A stretch of 64,000 nucleotides of DNA from contig OZ025265.1 of NCBI GenBank assembly GCA_964019135.1, positions 1,922,001 to 1,986,000 of the forward strand. Direction: 5' to 3'. The notes below the pieces were generated by a model, which was not told the DNA's origin, searched no databases, and saw only the letters and a list, made by a program, of their open reading frames with translations. Positions 11,391 through 23,786 of this stretch are shown here, one piece after another; the stretch's first letter is position 1; the number at the start of each line of letters is the position of its first letter. The stretch is from Arenicola marina. Lineage: Eukaryota > Annelida > Polychaeta > Arenicolidae. The position numbers were made by a program, and so were the translations under genes.

Positions 11391-13034
11391 CGACGATATC
11401 GAGTTGGCAGACACCCCGTTGCCCTTATCTTGACTGAATTGTTTTCATTGTGTAGCATTATAACGCCGTAGAGAGCTGACCGTGGTTTCGCATTTTCTCA
11501 CCGCGTGGCTCGAGTTCCAGCGGAATTAACGTTATTCGATTCCTCCTCGCTAGCAATGGCCATGGAACCCTTCCTCCGCGCTCGCCGTGTCGTAAGTCAC
11601 ATGACCGATCACATTCTGCAATAACAAGCCAACTTGTCACCTGACTCCATTGAGCAACAACAGAAGACGAACAACATTCGCACACAGGACACCGATTTTA
11701 TAGCGGAAGTTCAGTACAAACAGCGCAAGTGAAGTGTGGACACCGTCGTCAAGAAAGCGAAACTAAAGACCGAAAAAATTGTAAAAAAAAACACACGCCA
11801 TGGCGACAGGAAGTGAAGAAACCGCGACGCCTGGCGGCGAGACAGCGAGTCACGTGGTCGTTTGTTTCCCGTCCCAAGCAGCGTCTCCCGGGGCATGCCG
11901 GGAAGGGGCCAGGGGTATATATCACTGACGGCGGCGACCGATGAGCGCGCGGTCTCGGGACTCGGGTAGGAACAAACGTGTCGGCAGAGATAGGGACATG
12001 TCCCCAGCAAAAGTGGCGCCATTTTTTTCTTCACTGCGGCGTCGAGATGGTGCCAGGGTAATGTCTTAATCGCATGTGGCGCCGATGGGGGGACAGATGG
12101 GAGGAGGGAGGTGGGGGGGGGGGAGTACTGTCGCCCGGATGTAGTCAGGGTGACGGGGGAAAGGTCTAAGACTGGTAGGGAGGAAGGACGGTTGGGTGGG
12201 TGGGGGGAGGGTTGTGGGCGACCGAAGTTGTTCTGATATGAGTGTCGGGGTCTGAGGACCGGAGATCCTGCGCTGTGGCTGCGGGGGGGGGGGGGGGGGT
12301 TGGCGGTATCTGTCATGGATCTGCTTTACAAAGACGGTGTCAAAGAGGCGGGTTGAAGAAATGTGTGTGGAAAAGGGCAGGCGGGTTGGGGTGGGGTGGC
12401 GGGGGGGGGGGGTCCAGCTAGGGGCCGATGGAGGGTTAAATACCGAAATAAAGGCATCCTCCCCAGAGGAGAAAAAAACCTGGGGATATATGGAGACTAC
12501 TCCCTAGGAGCAGCGAGCGGAAAGGCCATAGACCCGGCGCGGGGCCCACGTCTTTCAGGGGTACTTAGAAAAATGGCAGTTTTCTGATTCTTGGCCTCAG
12601 CGCAAGCGAAAGACGGTCTAGCGTTTGAAAGGGGAGACGTGAAACTAGGCTGAGGTCTATTTGGCACATAGATTGATTTTCCAAGACACAATGAAGGAAT
12701 GTGATCATTCAAGCCTCCCTGGATCTATCAGTGGGATGGAGCTTTATGGGAGGAGAGGGCGAAGGGGGGTGGGGGGGCGGGGGGTAACTGTGAGACCCCC
12801 AACGTTCAGCACAGACTATAGACCCGGGCATAGTATACGGCTCATTGTAACAATACACGGAACTCTGGCCGTTTATTATATACAGTATGCGTATAGGCGT
12901 ACTCACTGTTAAAATGCGAGGGAATTCAAGATGGCACATCTGGGCATAAGTCTTGGCTTTGTACGCTGACAAACTCCATCAATTTGTAATATCATCTCAC
13001 TTGTCGCGGAAGACACGGAACTCAGAGCATTTAT
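11391..13034. other. Unique spacer
   Basis: It includes another ETS-like CAGGAAGTG (about 11808), poly-G tracts near 12114, 12284 and 12400, and G-rich DNA at 12750-12785. No exon with recognisable protein was found on either strand. Confidence 0.5.
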
Positions 13035-15350
13035 TATACACTGTATAGGTGTGGGGCGTACGGCGGTACATTGTATAGGCGTGGGGGCGTACGATGGTAC
13101 ATTGTATCGGTATCGGGGGCGTACGACGGTACATTGTATGGGTGCAAGGGCGTACGTCGGTACACTCTATAGGTGTAAGGGCGTACGTCGGTTCACTGTA
13201 TAGGTGTAAGGGCGTACGTCGGTACACTGTATAGGTTTAAGGGCGTACGTCGGTACACTGTATAGGTGTAAGGGCGTACGTCGGTACACTGTATAGGTGT
13301 AAGGGCGTGCGTCGGTACACTGTATAGGTGTAAGGGCGTACGTCGGTACACTGTATAGGTGTAAGGGCGTACGTCGGTACACTCTATAGGTGTAAGGGCG
13401 TACGTCGGTTCACTGTATGGGTGTAAGGGCGTACGTCGGTACACTGTATAGGTGTAAGGGCTTACGTCGGTACGCTGTATAGGTGTAAGGGCGTACGTCG
13501 GTACACTGTATAGGTGTAAGGGCGTACGTCGGTACACTGTATAGGTGTAAGGGCTTACGTCGGTACGCTGTATAGGTGTAAGGGCGTACGTCGGTACACT
13601 GTATAGGTGTAAGGGCGTACGTCGGTACACTGTATAGGTGTAAGGGCGTACGTCGGTACACTGTATAGGTGTAAGGGAGTACGTCGGTACACTGTATAGG
13701 TGTAAGGACGTACGTCGGTACGCTGTATAGGTGTAAAGGCGTACGTCGGTACACTGTATAGGTGTAAGGGCGTACGTCGGTACACTGTATAGGTGTAAGG
13801 GCGTACGTCGGTACACTGTATAGGTGTAAGGGCGTACGTCGGTACACTGTATAGGTGTAAGGGCGTACGTCGGTACACTGTATAGGTGTAAGGGCGTACG
13901 TCGGTACACTGTATAGGTGTAAGGGCGTACGTCGGTACACTGTATAGGTGTAAGGGCGTACGTCGGTACACTGTATAGGTGTAAGGGCGTACGTCGGTAC
14001 ACTGTATAGGTGTAAGGGCGTACGTCGGTACACTGTATAGGTGTAAGGGCGTACGTCGGTACACTGTATAGGTGTAAGGGCGTACGTCGGTACACTGTAT
14101 AGGTGTAAGGGAGTACGTCGGTACACTGTATAGGTGTAAGGGCGTACTTCGGTACACTGTATAGGTGTAAGGGCGTACGTCGGTACACTGTATAGGTGTA
14201 AGGGCGTACGTCGGTACACTGTATAGGTGTCGGGGGCGTACGTCGGTACACTGTATAGGTGTAAGGGCGTACGTCGGTACACTCTATAGGTGTAAGGGCG
14301 TACGTCGGTACGCTGTATAGGTGTAAGGGCGTACGTCGGTACACTGTATAGGTGTAAGGGCGTACGTCGGTACACTGTATAGGTGTAAGGGAGTACGTCG
14401 GTACACTGTATAGGTGTAAGGGCGTACGTCGGTACAATGTATAGGTGTAAGGGCGTACGTCGGTACACTGTATAGGTGTAAGGGCGTACGTCGGTACACT
14501 GTATAGGTGTAAGGGCGTACGTCGGTACACTGTATAGGTGTAAGGGAGTACGTCGGTACACTGTATAGGTGTAAGGGCGTACTTCGGTACACTGTATAGG
14601 TGTAAGGGCGTACGTCGGTACACTGTATAGGTGTAAGGGCGTACGTCGGTACACTGTATAGGTGTCGGGGGCGTACGTCGGTACACTGTATAGGTGTAAG
14701 GGCGTACGTCGGTACACTGTATAGGTGTAAGGGCGTACGTCGGTACACTGTATAGGTGTAAGGACGTACGTCGGTACACTGTATAGGTGTAAGGGCGTAC
14801 GTCGGTACACTGTATAGGTGTAGGGGCGTACATCGGTACACTGTATAGGTGTAAGGGCGTACGTCGGCACACTGTATAGGTGTAAGGGCGTGCGTCGGTA
14901 CACTGTATAGGTGTAAGGGCGTACGTCGGTACACTGTATAGGTGTAAGGGCGTACGTCGGTACACTGTATAGGTGTAAGGGCGTACGTCGGTACACTGTA
15001 TAGGTGTAAGGGAGTACGTTGGTACACTGTATAGGTGTATGGGCGTACGTCGGTACACTGTATAGGTGTAAGGGCGTACGTCGGTACACTGTATAGGTGT
15101 AAGGGCGTACGTCGGTCCACTGTATAGGTGTAAGGGCGTACGTCGGTACACTGCATAGGTGTAAGGGAGTACGTCGGTACACTGTATAGGTGTAAGGAAG
15201 TACGTCGGTACACTCTATAGGTGTAAGGGCGTACGTCGGTACACTGTATAGGTGTCGGGGGCGTACGTCGGTACACTGTATAGGTGTAAGGGAGTACGTC
15301 GGTACACTATATAGGTGTAAGGGCGTACGACGGTACATTGTATAGGTGTC
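13035..15350. repeat. 31 bp minisatellite, about 75 copies
   Basis: Units carry GGGCGTACGTCGGTACAC and TGTATAGGTGTAA. Left-end units (13035-13165) and the last right-end units share a variant (CGTACGACGGTACATTGTAT) absent from the interior. A 32 bp variant (GTGTCGGGGGCG) occurs at 14227, 14662 and near 15252. Minus-strand open frames of 650-680 codons simply reflect a 93 bp repeat period without stops. Confidence 0.97.
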
Positions 15351-15360
15351 GAGTACATTA

Positions 15361-15510
15361 TGGTGTGGTGCCATGTGGTGCCATGTGGTGTCGGGAGGTG
15401 CCGGGTGGTGCCATGTGGTGCCGGATGATGTCGGGTGGTGCCACGTGGTGCCACGTGGTGCCACGTGGTGCCATGTGGTGCCATGTGGTGCCGGGTGGTG
15501 TTAGGTGTTA
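15361..15510. repeat. 10 bp repeat TGGTGCCATG
   Basis: About 15 copies of TGGTGCCATG/TGGTGCCGGG/TGGTGCCACG directly after the 31 bp array. Confidence 0.9.
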
Positions 15511-15885
15511 TGGAGTGGCAAGCTCTAACACCCTATGTCGCGCCGCGTTACGACCGCGGCATGGTGTAATATGACAGAATACCACCGCCAGAATGATACC
15601 AGAAGACCATAGCCAAGCAATCCAACGAAGGCAGTTATTAATATTAATAGCAGTGACAATGGGTTGGGGGGTCAGTGAGCACAGAGGCCGTCAACGGGTT
15701 GGAACCTGGATCTCTTGTCGAGAGGGTGGGGTAAGGGTCTGGGAGAGTGAGGGGAGGGGGAGGGGGGACTTGACAGGCAGGACATAACTACGGGACACTG
15801 GACACTGGCAGTCATTGTGTTGGCTCTGTCAGGTCAACACGGGAGGTGACACGGGGCTACAACTGTCCTAGCCTCTTTCAAGGTC
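15511..15885. other. Unique spacer
   Basis: No gene or repeat was recognised beyond a G-rich stretch at 15725-15775. Confidence 0.5.
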
Positions 15886-16215
15886 ATTATGCCCCAAGAT
15901 CATCATGCATCAAGGTCATCATGCATCAAGGTCACTGTGTATCAAAGCCATCATCATGTACCCAGTCCAACATGTATCCAGGTCCACATGCACCCAGGTA
16001 CACATGCACTCAGGTACACATGTACCCAGGTCCACATGCACCCAGGTACACATGCACTCAGGTACACATGTACCCAGGTCCACATGTACCCAGAAACACA
16101 TGTACCCAGGAAGACATGTACCCAGGAAGACATGTAACCAGGTCCACATGTACCCAGAAACACATGTACCCAGAAACACATGTACCCAGGTCCACATGCA
16201 CCCAGGTCCACTGCA
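15886..16215. repeat. 16 bp minisatellite
   Basis: About 20 units: the right part is CCAGGTCCACATGTAC/CCAGGTACACATGCAC, while the left, older part is AAGGTCATCATGCATC. CATG is kept in nearly all units. Confidence 0.92.
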
Positions 16216-17573
16216 GTGAGGTAAGAGTAACTGACCATAACGATGACAAGTACTCACCCGGGGGTGACCTCACCAAATTTCTGCCACCCCCATTCCCCTG
16301 CCGTCCCAACCCACCCACCCACACCCCTACCCCCACCCTGTGTGCCTCATCCTTTAACCTCGGTGCTTGACCGCCAGAGGGCGCCGGTGATCCTATCGAC
16401 ACACGCGCCCTCTCGCGGGAATACGATGTTAATATATGATGGCGGGAACACTTGACTGGGGCGCCCCGAACTGGGGCTGTTCCAATCAGCATGCAGCCTC
16501 CCCGGGTATCGCCGTTCCATTCACCGTACGTCACCCTGATTCTTATTAAATTTCGACGCACTCAGAACAATTGTCCATATTGGTGGGTATGAGGATAGGC
16601 TTTTAGGCTCCCCTTGTGCAGCATTAATAATATGGGGTAAATCAGGCCAATCATATCATGGGGCACGAGGGGGACGAATCGGATGTAACTAACAGAAGAA
16701 ATCAAGAAAGCAAAAGGAAATGATACAAAGAAGTTTGTTTTAAATGGTACTAAAAATAATAAAATATTAATTAAGTAAAGCAAGTATTTCCTCATTTCTT
16801 CTTCCATGCCTGCTGTGGCTGTTGTTATGCCGTCGTGATGAGACAATGATGAATATTCGTGGCGTTGATTGATATTAGCTTCTCGCCTAATATAGCCTTG
16901 ACACGGTATCTACACCTTGGGTCGGACTGTCTGTAGAGATAGCGGACAAAACAGAGTGGTCGGCCTCTGGGGGGGGGGGGCGTGGGGGGGGGTAGTCAGC
17001 CAATGAGGGTCACGCTGATGACGGGGCGCGGTCTGATGAGGGTGGACGGTTGGGAGGGGACCGGGCGGGGTTGTTGTTGGAGGGGTATGTAATGTGTATA
17101 ATGGGGCGAACAGCGGAGGGGTGGGTAGGAGGGGGGTGGGCAGGAGGGGGGGGGGCGAGGTGGATGTCGTCTGAACCGGTCTGCCACGGGCCAGCTATGG
17201 CGCCCATGAAAATGGTTGATCTGGCCAATGATCCTGGCTTCGTTACAGTCGCCGCTTCAACCCCTCACCCACCCCCTCCGCCCACCCTCCTCACTTAAAC
17301 TGAAATATGAGAGCTACCCCTCTCTTCCCACCCACCCCCACCCGCACCCCTCAACCCCCCCGCCCCGCCGCCATAGACATATACTCCATCCCATTGGCAC
17401 CCCCCCTCTCCCGGCAACACCCGACGATCCTTGTCTCAGAGTCCCGCCCAGCCCGCCCTATTCTGCCCCCAACCCCCACGCCCTGCTCCTCCCCCCCCCC
17501 CCCCCAAATGCCCGTTACCATGCTGGTGAGAGGCCATTCAGCAGTCTGAAATGGCGTCATTAAGGGAGCCTTG
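16216..17573. other. Unique spacer
   Basis: It holds the inverted CTCF-like pair at 16369-16418, an AT-rich stretch (16700-16900) and G- or C-rich tracts at 16960-17000, 17100-17160 and 17480-17510. No exon was recognised. Confidence 0.5.
16369..16418. promoter_or_regulatory. Inverted pair of CTCF-like motifs
   Basis: GACCGCCAGAGGGCGCCGG at 16369-16387 (plus) and CCGCGAGAGGGCGCG at 16404-16418 (read on the minus strand) both fit the bilaterian CTCF core CCNNNAGRKGGC. They face opposite ways with under 20 bp between them. The sites are seen directly; occupancy is inferred. Confidence 0.4.
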
Positions 17574-18075
17574 GTGGTCCGGCCGTGGACACGCCCGGAC
17601 CCAGACATACTGGTGGGGGGGGGGGGGGCTATACTGGGGGTGGACACGCCCGGACGCAGACATACTGCGGGGGGGGCATACTGGGGGTGGTCCGGCCGTG
17701 AACACGCCCGGACCCAGACAGGGGGGGGGGGTATACTGGGGGGTGGGGGCATACTGGGGGAAATACTGTGGGGGGGGGGGTACTGGGAGGGCATATTGGG
17801 AGGCATACTGGGAGGGCTTACTGGGGGGTACTGGGAGGGCATACTGGGGGTATACTGGGGGCAGACTGGGAGGGGGGCATACTGGGGGTATACTGTGGGG
17901 AGCATACTGAGGAAATACTGGGATGGGGGCATACTGGGGTATACTGTGGGGCATACTGGAGGCATACTGGGGGGCACACTGGGGGCAGACTGGGGGCATA
18001 CCGGGGGGACACACTGGAGGGGGGGGGCATACGGGGGGCATAATGGGGCAGACTTGGGGCAGGGCATACTGGACT
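17574..18075. repeat. G-rich degenerate GCATACTGGGG array
   Basis: 17574-17735 has three ~65 bp units with GGACACGCCCGGACCCAGAC. After that, short GCATACTGGGGG / GTATACTGGGGG units with variable G-run length continue to 18075. The plus strand carries all the G. Confidence 0.88.
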
Positions 18076-18094
18076 GATGACCACCTGAGTGGGA

Positions 18095-18410
18095 GTGTGA
18101 TGCCTGTGGTGATGGTGATGACGGTAGTGCTGGAGCTGGTGATGACGGTGATGGTGATGACGGTGATGACGGTGGTGACGGCGGTGGTGCTGGGGATGAC
18201 CTTGCTGGTGATGACGGTGCTGGTGATGACGGTGGTGACGGCAATGGTGCTGGTGATGACGGTGGTGACGGCGGTGGTGCTGGTGATGACGGTGCTGATG
18301 ATGACGGTGGTGACGGCGGTGGTGCTGGTGATGACGGTGGTGACGGCGGTGGTGCTGGTGATGACGGTGGTGACGGCGGTGGTGCTGGTGATGACGGTGC
18401 TGGTGATAAC
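18095..18410. repeat. 30 bp minisatellite (GATGACGGTGGTGACGGCGG)
   Basis: About ten units of a 30 bp type with GTGGTGCTG, more diverged on the left. It merges without spacer into the 81 bp array through a shared GGTGACGGC string. Confidence 0.9.
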
Positions 18411-21005
18411 GGGGTGACGGCTGCCAGGACTGGGCCCACACGGGTGTGGTTGAGGCACACAGAGAGCGTCCGCCACATACACTACAGACACGGGGTGACG
18501 GCTGCCAGGACTGGGCCCACACGGGTGTGGCTGAGGCACACAGAGAGCGTCCGCCACATACACTACAGACACGGGGTGACGGCTGCCAGGACTGGGCCCA
18601 CACGGGTGTGGCTGAGGCACACAGAGAGCGTCCGCCACATACACTACAGACACGGGGTGACGGCTGCCAGGACTGGGCCCACACGGGTGTGGTTGAGGCA
18701 CACAGAGAGCGTCCGCCGCATACACTACAGACACGGGGTGACGCCTGCCAGGACTGGGCCCACACGGGTGTGGTTGAGGCACACAGAGAGCGTCCGCCGC
18801 ATACACTACAGACACGGGGTGACGGCTGCCAGGACTGGGCCCACACGGGTGTGGCTGAGGCACACAGAGAGCGTCCGCCGCATACACTACAGACACGGGG
18901 TGACGCCTGCCAGGACTGGGCCCACACGGGTGTGGTTGAGGCACACAGAGAGCGTCCGCCACATACACTACAGACACGGGGTGACGGCTGCCAGGACTGG
19001 GCCCACACGGGTGTGGTTGAGGCACACAGAGAGCGTCCGCCGCATACACTACAGACACGGGGTGACGGCTGCCAGGACTGGGCCCACACGGGTGTGGCTG
19101 AGGCACACAGAGAGCGTCCGCCGCATACACTACAGACACGGGGTGACGGCTGCCAGGACTGGGCCCACACGGGTGTGGCTGAGGCACACAGAGAGCGTCC
19201 GCCACATACACTACAGACACGGGGTGACGGCTGCCAGGACTGGGCCCACACGGGTGTGGCTGAGGCACACAGAGAGCGTCCGCCACATACACTACAGACA
19301 CGGGGTGACGGCTGCCAGGACTGGGCCCACACGGGTGTGGTTGAGGCACACAGAGAGCGTCCGCCGCATACACTACAGACACGGGGTGACGGATGCCAGG
19401 ACTGGGCCCACACGGGTGTGGCTGAGGCACACAGAGAGCGTCCGCCACATACACTACAGACACGGGGTGACGGCTGCCAGGACTGGGCCCACACGGGTGT
19501 GGTTGAGGCACACAGAGAGCGTCCGCCACATACACTACAGACACGGGGTGACGGCTGCCAGGACTGGGCCCACACGGGTGTGGCTGAGGCACACAGAGAG
19601 CGTCCGCCGCATACACTACAGACACGGGGTGACGGCTGCCAGGACTGGGCCCACACGGGTGTGGCTGAGGCACACAGAGAGCGTCCGCCGCATACACTAC
19701 AGACACGGGGTGACGGCTGCCAGGACTGGGCCCACACGGGTGTGGCTGAGACACACAGAGAGCGTCCGCCGCATACACTACAGACACGGGGTGACGGCTG
19801 CCAGGACTGGGCCCACACGGGTGTGGCTGAGGCACACAGAGAGCGTCCGCCGCATACACTACAGACACGGGGTGACGGCTGCCAGGACTCGGCCCACACG
19901 TGTGTGGCTGAGGCACACAGAGAGCGTCCGCCGCATACACTACAGACACGGGGTGACGGCTGCCAGGACTGGGCCCACACGGGTGTGGCTGAGGCACACA
20001 GAGAGCGTCCGCCACATACGCTACAGACACGGGGTGACGGCTGCCAGGACTGGGCCCACACGGGTGTGGTTGAGGCACACAGAGAGCGTCCGCCGCATAC
20101 ACTACAGACACGGGGTGACGGATGCCAGGACTGGGCCCACACGGGTGTGGCTGAGGCACACAGAGAGCGTCCGCCACATACACTACAGACACGGGGTGAC
20201 GGCTGCCAGGACTGGGCCCACACGGGTGTGGTTGAGGCACACAGAGAGCGTCCGCCACATACACTACAGACACGGGGTGACGGCTGCCAGGACTGGGCCC
20301 ACACGGGTGTGGCTGAGGCACACAGAGAGCGTCCGCCGCATACACTACAGACACGGGGTGACGGCTGCCAGGACTGGGCCCACACGGGTGTGGCTGAGGC
20401 ACACAAAGAGCGTCCGCCGCATACACTACAGACACGGGGTGACGGCTGCCAGGACTGGGCCCACACGGGTGTGGTTGAGGCACACAGAGAGCGTCCGCCA
20501 CATACACTACAGACACGGGGTGACGGCTGCCAGGACTGGGCCCACACGGGTGTGGCTGAGGCACACAGAGAGCGTCCGCCGCATACACTACAGACACGGG
20601 GTGACGGCTGCCAGGACTGGGCCCACACGGGTGTGGCTGAGGCACACAGAGAGCGTCCGCCGCATACACTACAGACACGGGGTGACGGCTGCCAGGACTG
20701 GGCCCACACGGGTGTGGCTGAGACACACAGAGAGCGTCCGCCGCATACACTACAGACACGGGGTGACGGCTGCCAGGACTGGGCCCACACGGGTGTGGCT
20801 GAGGCACACAGAGAGCGTCCGCCGCATACACTACAGACACGGGGTGACGGCTGCCAGGACTGGGCCCACACGGGTGTGGCTGAGGCACACAGAGAGCGTC
20901 CGCCGCATACACTACAGACACGGGGTGACGGCTGCCAGGACTGGGCCCACACGGGTGTGGCTGAGGCACACAGAGAGCGTCCGCCACATACGCTACAGAC
21001 ACGGG
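18411..21005. repeat. 81 bp satellite-like array, 32 copies
   Basis: Thirty-two nearly identical 81 bp units start GGGGTGACGGCTGCCAGGAC and end CACTACAGACAC. Differences fall at a few positions (GTTGAG/GCTGAG, CCACAT/CCGCAT, CTGCC/CCTGCC/ATGCC). 81 is divisible by 3 and the unit has no stop in five frames, giving plus frames of ~900 codons and minus frames of ~1,100 codons. One minus frame is Cys-rich (VCSVCGGRSLCAS). None has flanking exon structure. Confidence 0.98.
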
Positions 21006-22689
21006 AGCCAAAGTCTCGTACGATCCAGCATTCGGCGTTCAGAATTGAAGCTTTTATTATACTCTGGACCGTCAATGTCCTGTTCCTACCCAGCCCACCC
21101 CTCGCCAGCCCCCTCCCCCCCGACCCCCACCCACCCTAAGCACCCTAAGCCCTAACTTTTCATCCAACTCGAACAAGGCATTAAATTGAGGACTAACGAT
21201 GGGTGTTGGTCGGGGAGCGGGGTGATGAGTGGGGGTGGGGGTGGTGGAGTAAGACTGGAGGTATGAAGGGGTGAAAGCGGGGGCACGTGAATTTATATAG
21301 GGGGTCCGGAGCCCATAACGTCGCCGACAACCGTCTGTAACGCCCAGTTGGCATGGTATCCCTGACCCCTCAAGGGTGGTTATACATGAACCGGGTCGTT
21401 GAATTGGTGTGGGTGAGGGGTGGGTAATGGGGGGGGGGGTTAGAGGCACGAGAGGGGAGGGGAGGAAAGGAGAGGAGGGCAGGGCAGGGGAGAGGAGGGA
21501 AGGGGGTGACAAGGGAGGGCAGGAGAGGGCAGGGATGGGAAGGCAGTTAAGGGGAGGGATGGAGGGAAGGGGGACGGGAAGCTAGGGGAAAGGAGGGAGG
21601 GAGGGGGGCTTACGGTCGTTGATCGCGGTCGTGGGTCGGGCGATAAGCAGTGTGTCCAGACGCCTGCACCATTATGTTTGGGACTGTCCCGGCATACAGA
21701 GAGCGCCAAACTGGCAAGTTTTGAGAGCAAGAACAGCGGCACACACACATAAAAAACATAAGGTAAAAACCCAAAGGAATCAATACAAATAAACTTCGAG
21801 GCGTGATGCGAGACACAAATGCACCATGAAGCCGCAATAACAACAACGCATAGTGGACGGAAAAGTAGTCCTGTTTTCTGTGGTAGGAGGAAGTACATGT
21901 GATATATCTGTCTAGTGATCAAATGATCAATTAATCACAGAATCACAGGCTGGTGGCTCACGTTTCCAATCTGTATACTGAATTCTTCATGGGACTAACA
22001 ATGATAAAATTAAACATCTCGTGGATAACTATGGACTTACGGTAATGGCCCGCCATTTGACTAATTCACTGGTCCAGTGTCGGTAAATTTAAGTTATGAA
22101 ACTATCAGAGAGGTCCAGGGTGGGGGCGGTGGGGAGGCAGGTGTTAGATCGTGTCTGTACAAGCCGGTTACAGGACAGTTATCAATCTTAAATTTGAATC
22201 TGACATTTATGTTAGATGGCTTCAGGGCAGTTGTGAGGTTACAAAAAAGCTGACATGCTCACTATTTATGAAAAGACGTGTTTTATATCGGGAAGAGGAC
22301 GGGGCTTATGTCAACTGGGGCACAGGATGGGTCCCGAGCGCCCTGTCCAACTTCTTCATCTAAACATCATTTATTCAAATGGCTTTCCTCCAAGAAGCAT
22401 AAAACAGTCGAAAAGACGGGATGAAATATACACAAAATTGTGTCTGTATCCATCAGGCTGCCAGGGGTCGTCCCGGAAGTCACCCCGCCCCCTAGCGGAG
22501 GAACCAGGGCCGCCGCTGTCTCCCGCCAGGGGGGCGTGCCGGTCCCAGCGTGATGAATAATTCTGACCCTTGTCGGACCGGCAAGTCGCCACGAGATCAC
22601 GTGTCCCTCTTCATGACACCGAGGCTGACCGCAACATGACGGAGAACCAGGGCAAGTTATGGTCTGACGCCAGTCATAGTATCTATGTG
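21006..22689. other. Unique spacer
   Basis: Purine-rich low complexity at 21415-21610; otherwise unique and moderately AT-rich, with the CTCF-like pair at 22484-22538. No exon was recognised. Confidence 0.5.
22484..22538. promoter_or_regulatory. Second pair of CTCF-like motifs
   Basis: CCGCTAGGGGGCGGGG read on the minus strand (22484-22499) and CCGCCAGGGGGGCGTG on the plus strand (22523-22538, one extra G) resemble the CTCF core and again lie in opposite orientation, about 25 bp apart, in unique DNA. Confidence 0.3.
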
Positions 22690-22945
22690 ACCTCTCATGG
22701 TCATATGGGCAGACCTATAACACACCTCATTGTCATATAGTTAGGCCTATAAGACCCATCATTGTCATATAGGCAGACCTACCCGAACTATCACGGTCAT
22801 ATGGGCAGACCGCGCATAGCCACATCTACAGGCCTATATACCCTTTTATAATCACATTCACTGACATATAAACCTCTCATAATCACATTCAGGGCTATAC
22901 AACCTCTTATAGCCACATTTACATACCTTACGTAAAACATTAAAA
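22690..22945. repeat. Decayed 32 bp tandem repeat, left part
   Basis: Diverged units of the form CTTATAGTCACATT...GACCTATAAGCCC. The same repeat resumes at 23787, so the LINE at 22950-23785 interrupts one array. Confidence 0.8.
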
Positions 22946-22949
22946 CATT

Positions 22950-23785
22950 AACATATCCAATATATTAAGGGAAAGGTTGCTCGGGGAATAGGTATTTTGG
23001 TGAAAGCAAGAAAGCTGTTAAACAGCGACACCCTACGCACCTTGTACTCCAGCTTTATTTACCCTTACCTTGACTATGCCAACGAAGTTTGGGGCAGTAC
23101 ATGTCATAAATATTTAAAACCTCTCATTACGTTGCAGAAAAGAGCCATTAGAATAATATCGGGAGTACCAAGACTTTCACACACAAAACCACTCTTCTTA
23201 AAGTATAATTTGATACCAATTGTTTATCTAAATGAATATAAAATAGTTATAACTATGTATAATTACTACCAAGGTACAATTCCCAGGACTATCGCTGATA
23301 TATTTACTCCAACGTCGCAAGTACACAGTTACAATACAAGGGCGTCTACTCATCTGCGGGTACATAAACCAAAGACTACTTTATCTGAGAAGGGAATAAG
23401 AACCACGGGTCCCAGGATATTTAATAAATGGCTTAGAAAGGTAAATTTTTGCACGTCAAAATACATGTTTAAGAAAGAAGTTAAACGCATTATATTAAAC
23501 ACGGTCACTGTTGAATAGTCTGTTGCCTTTACATGTTTACATTCAATGGCTCCTATACTTTTATGTTTATTTATTTAATTATTTACTTTTGACTGTTCTC
23601 TTCTCGCTTTCTTTCTTTGTTGGCTTGCTGGCAAATCAATTTCAACTCTAACCACGTTCACCATATACGAGCGAATAAGCCTTTGGCTTCTGCTCTTGCC
23701 ACTATAAATGTATTGTAAAGATGTACTAAATGAATGTAATTTGTGTGTTCTTTTGGCAATAAACTGATTATTATTATTATTATGA
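22950..23785 (+). mobile_element. 5'-truncated LINE (Jockey/CR1-like), reverse transcriptase C-terminus and 3' end
   Basis: The frame is open from about 22952 (HIQYIKGKVARGIGIL) through KARKLLNSDTLRTLYSSFIY, YANEVWG and LQKRAIRIISG to the stop near 23518. This is the thumb/C-terminal part of the reverse transcriptase ORF of non-LTR elements in the I/Jockey-CR1 group, which copy themselves by target-primed reverse transcription. The ~565 codons or more expected upstream (endonuclease, RT fingers and palm) are absent, the usual 5' truncation. A ~265 bp AT-rich 3' UTR follows, ending TTGGCAATAAACTGATT with an (ATT)n tail at about 23766-23785. No frameshift or premature stop is seen within the retained frame, so the copy looks young. 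It sits inside a much older, decayed 32 bp tandem array. Confidence 0.9.
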
Positions 23786-23786
23786 G

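Noticed and set aside
11729-11944. 71-codon basic plus-strand frame near an ETS-like site
   Set aside because: No homology, no splice context, and composition typical of GC-rich non-coding DNA.
13193-15464. 652- and 684-codon minus frames
   Set aside because: A 31 bp repeat translated with a 93 bp period; no unique coding flank.
17538-21075. Cys-rich ~1,100-codon minus frames that look like a secreted matrix protein
   Set aside because: Generated by the 81 bp array; five frames are open and flanking residues are low-complexity.
22997-23518. Host protein-coding gene
   Set aside because: The sequence matches the C-terminus of a LINE reverse transcriptase and is followed by a typical LINE 3' tail, so it is a mobile-element fragment.
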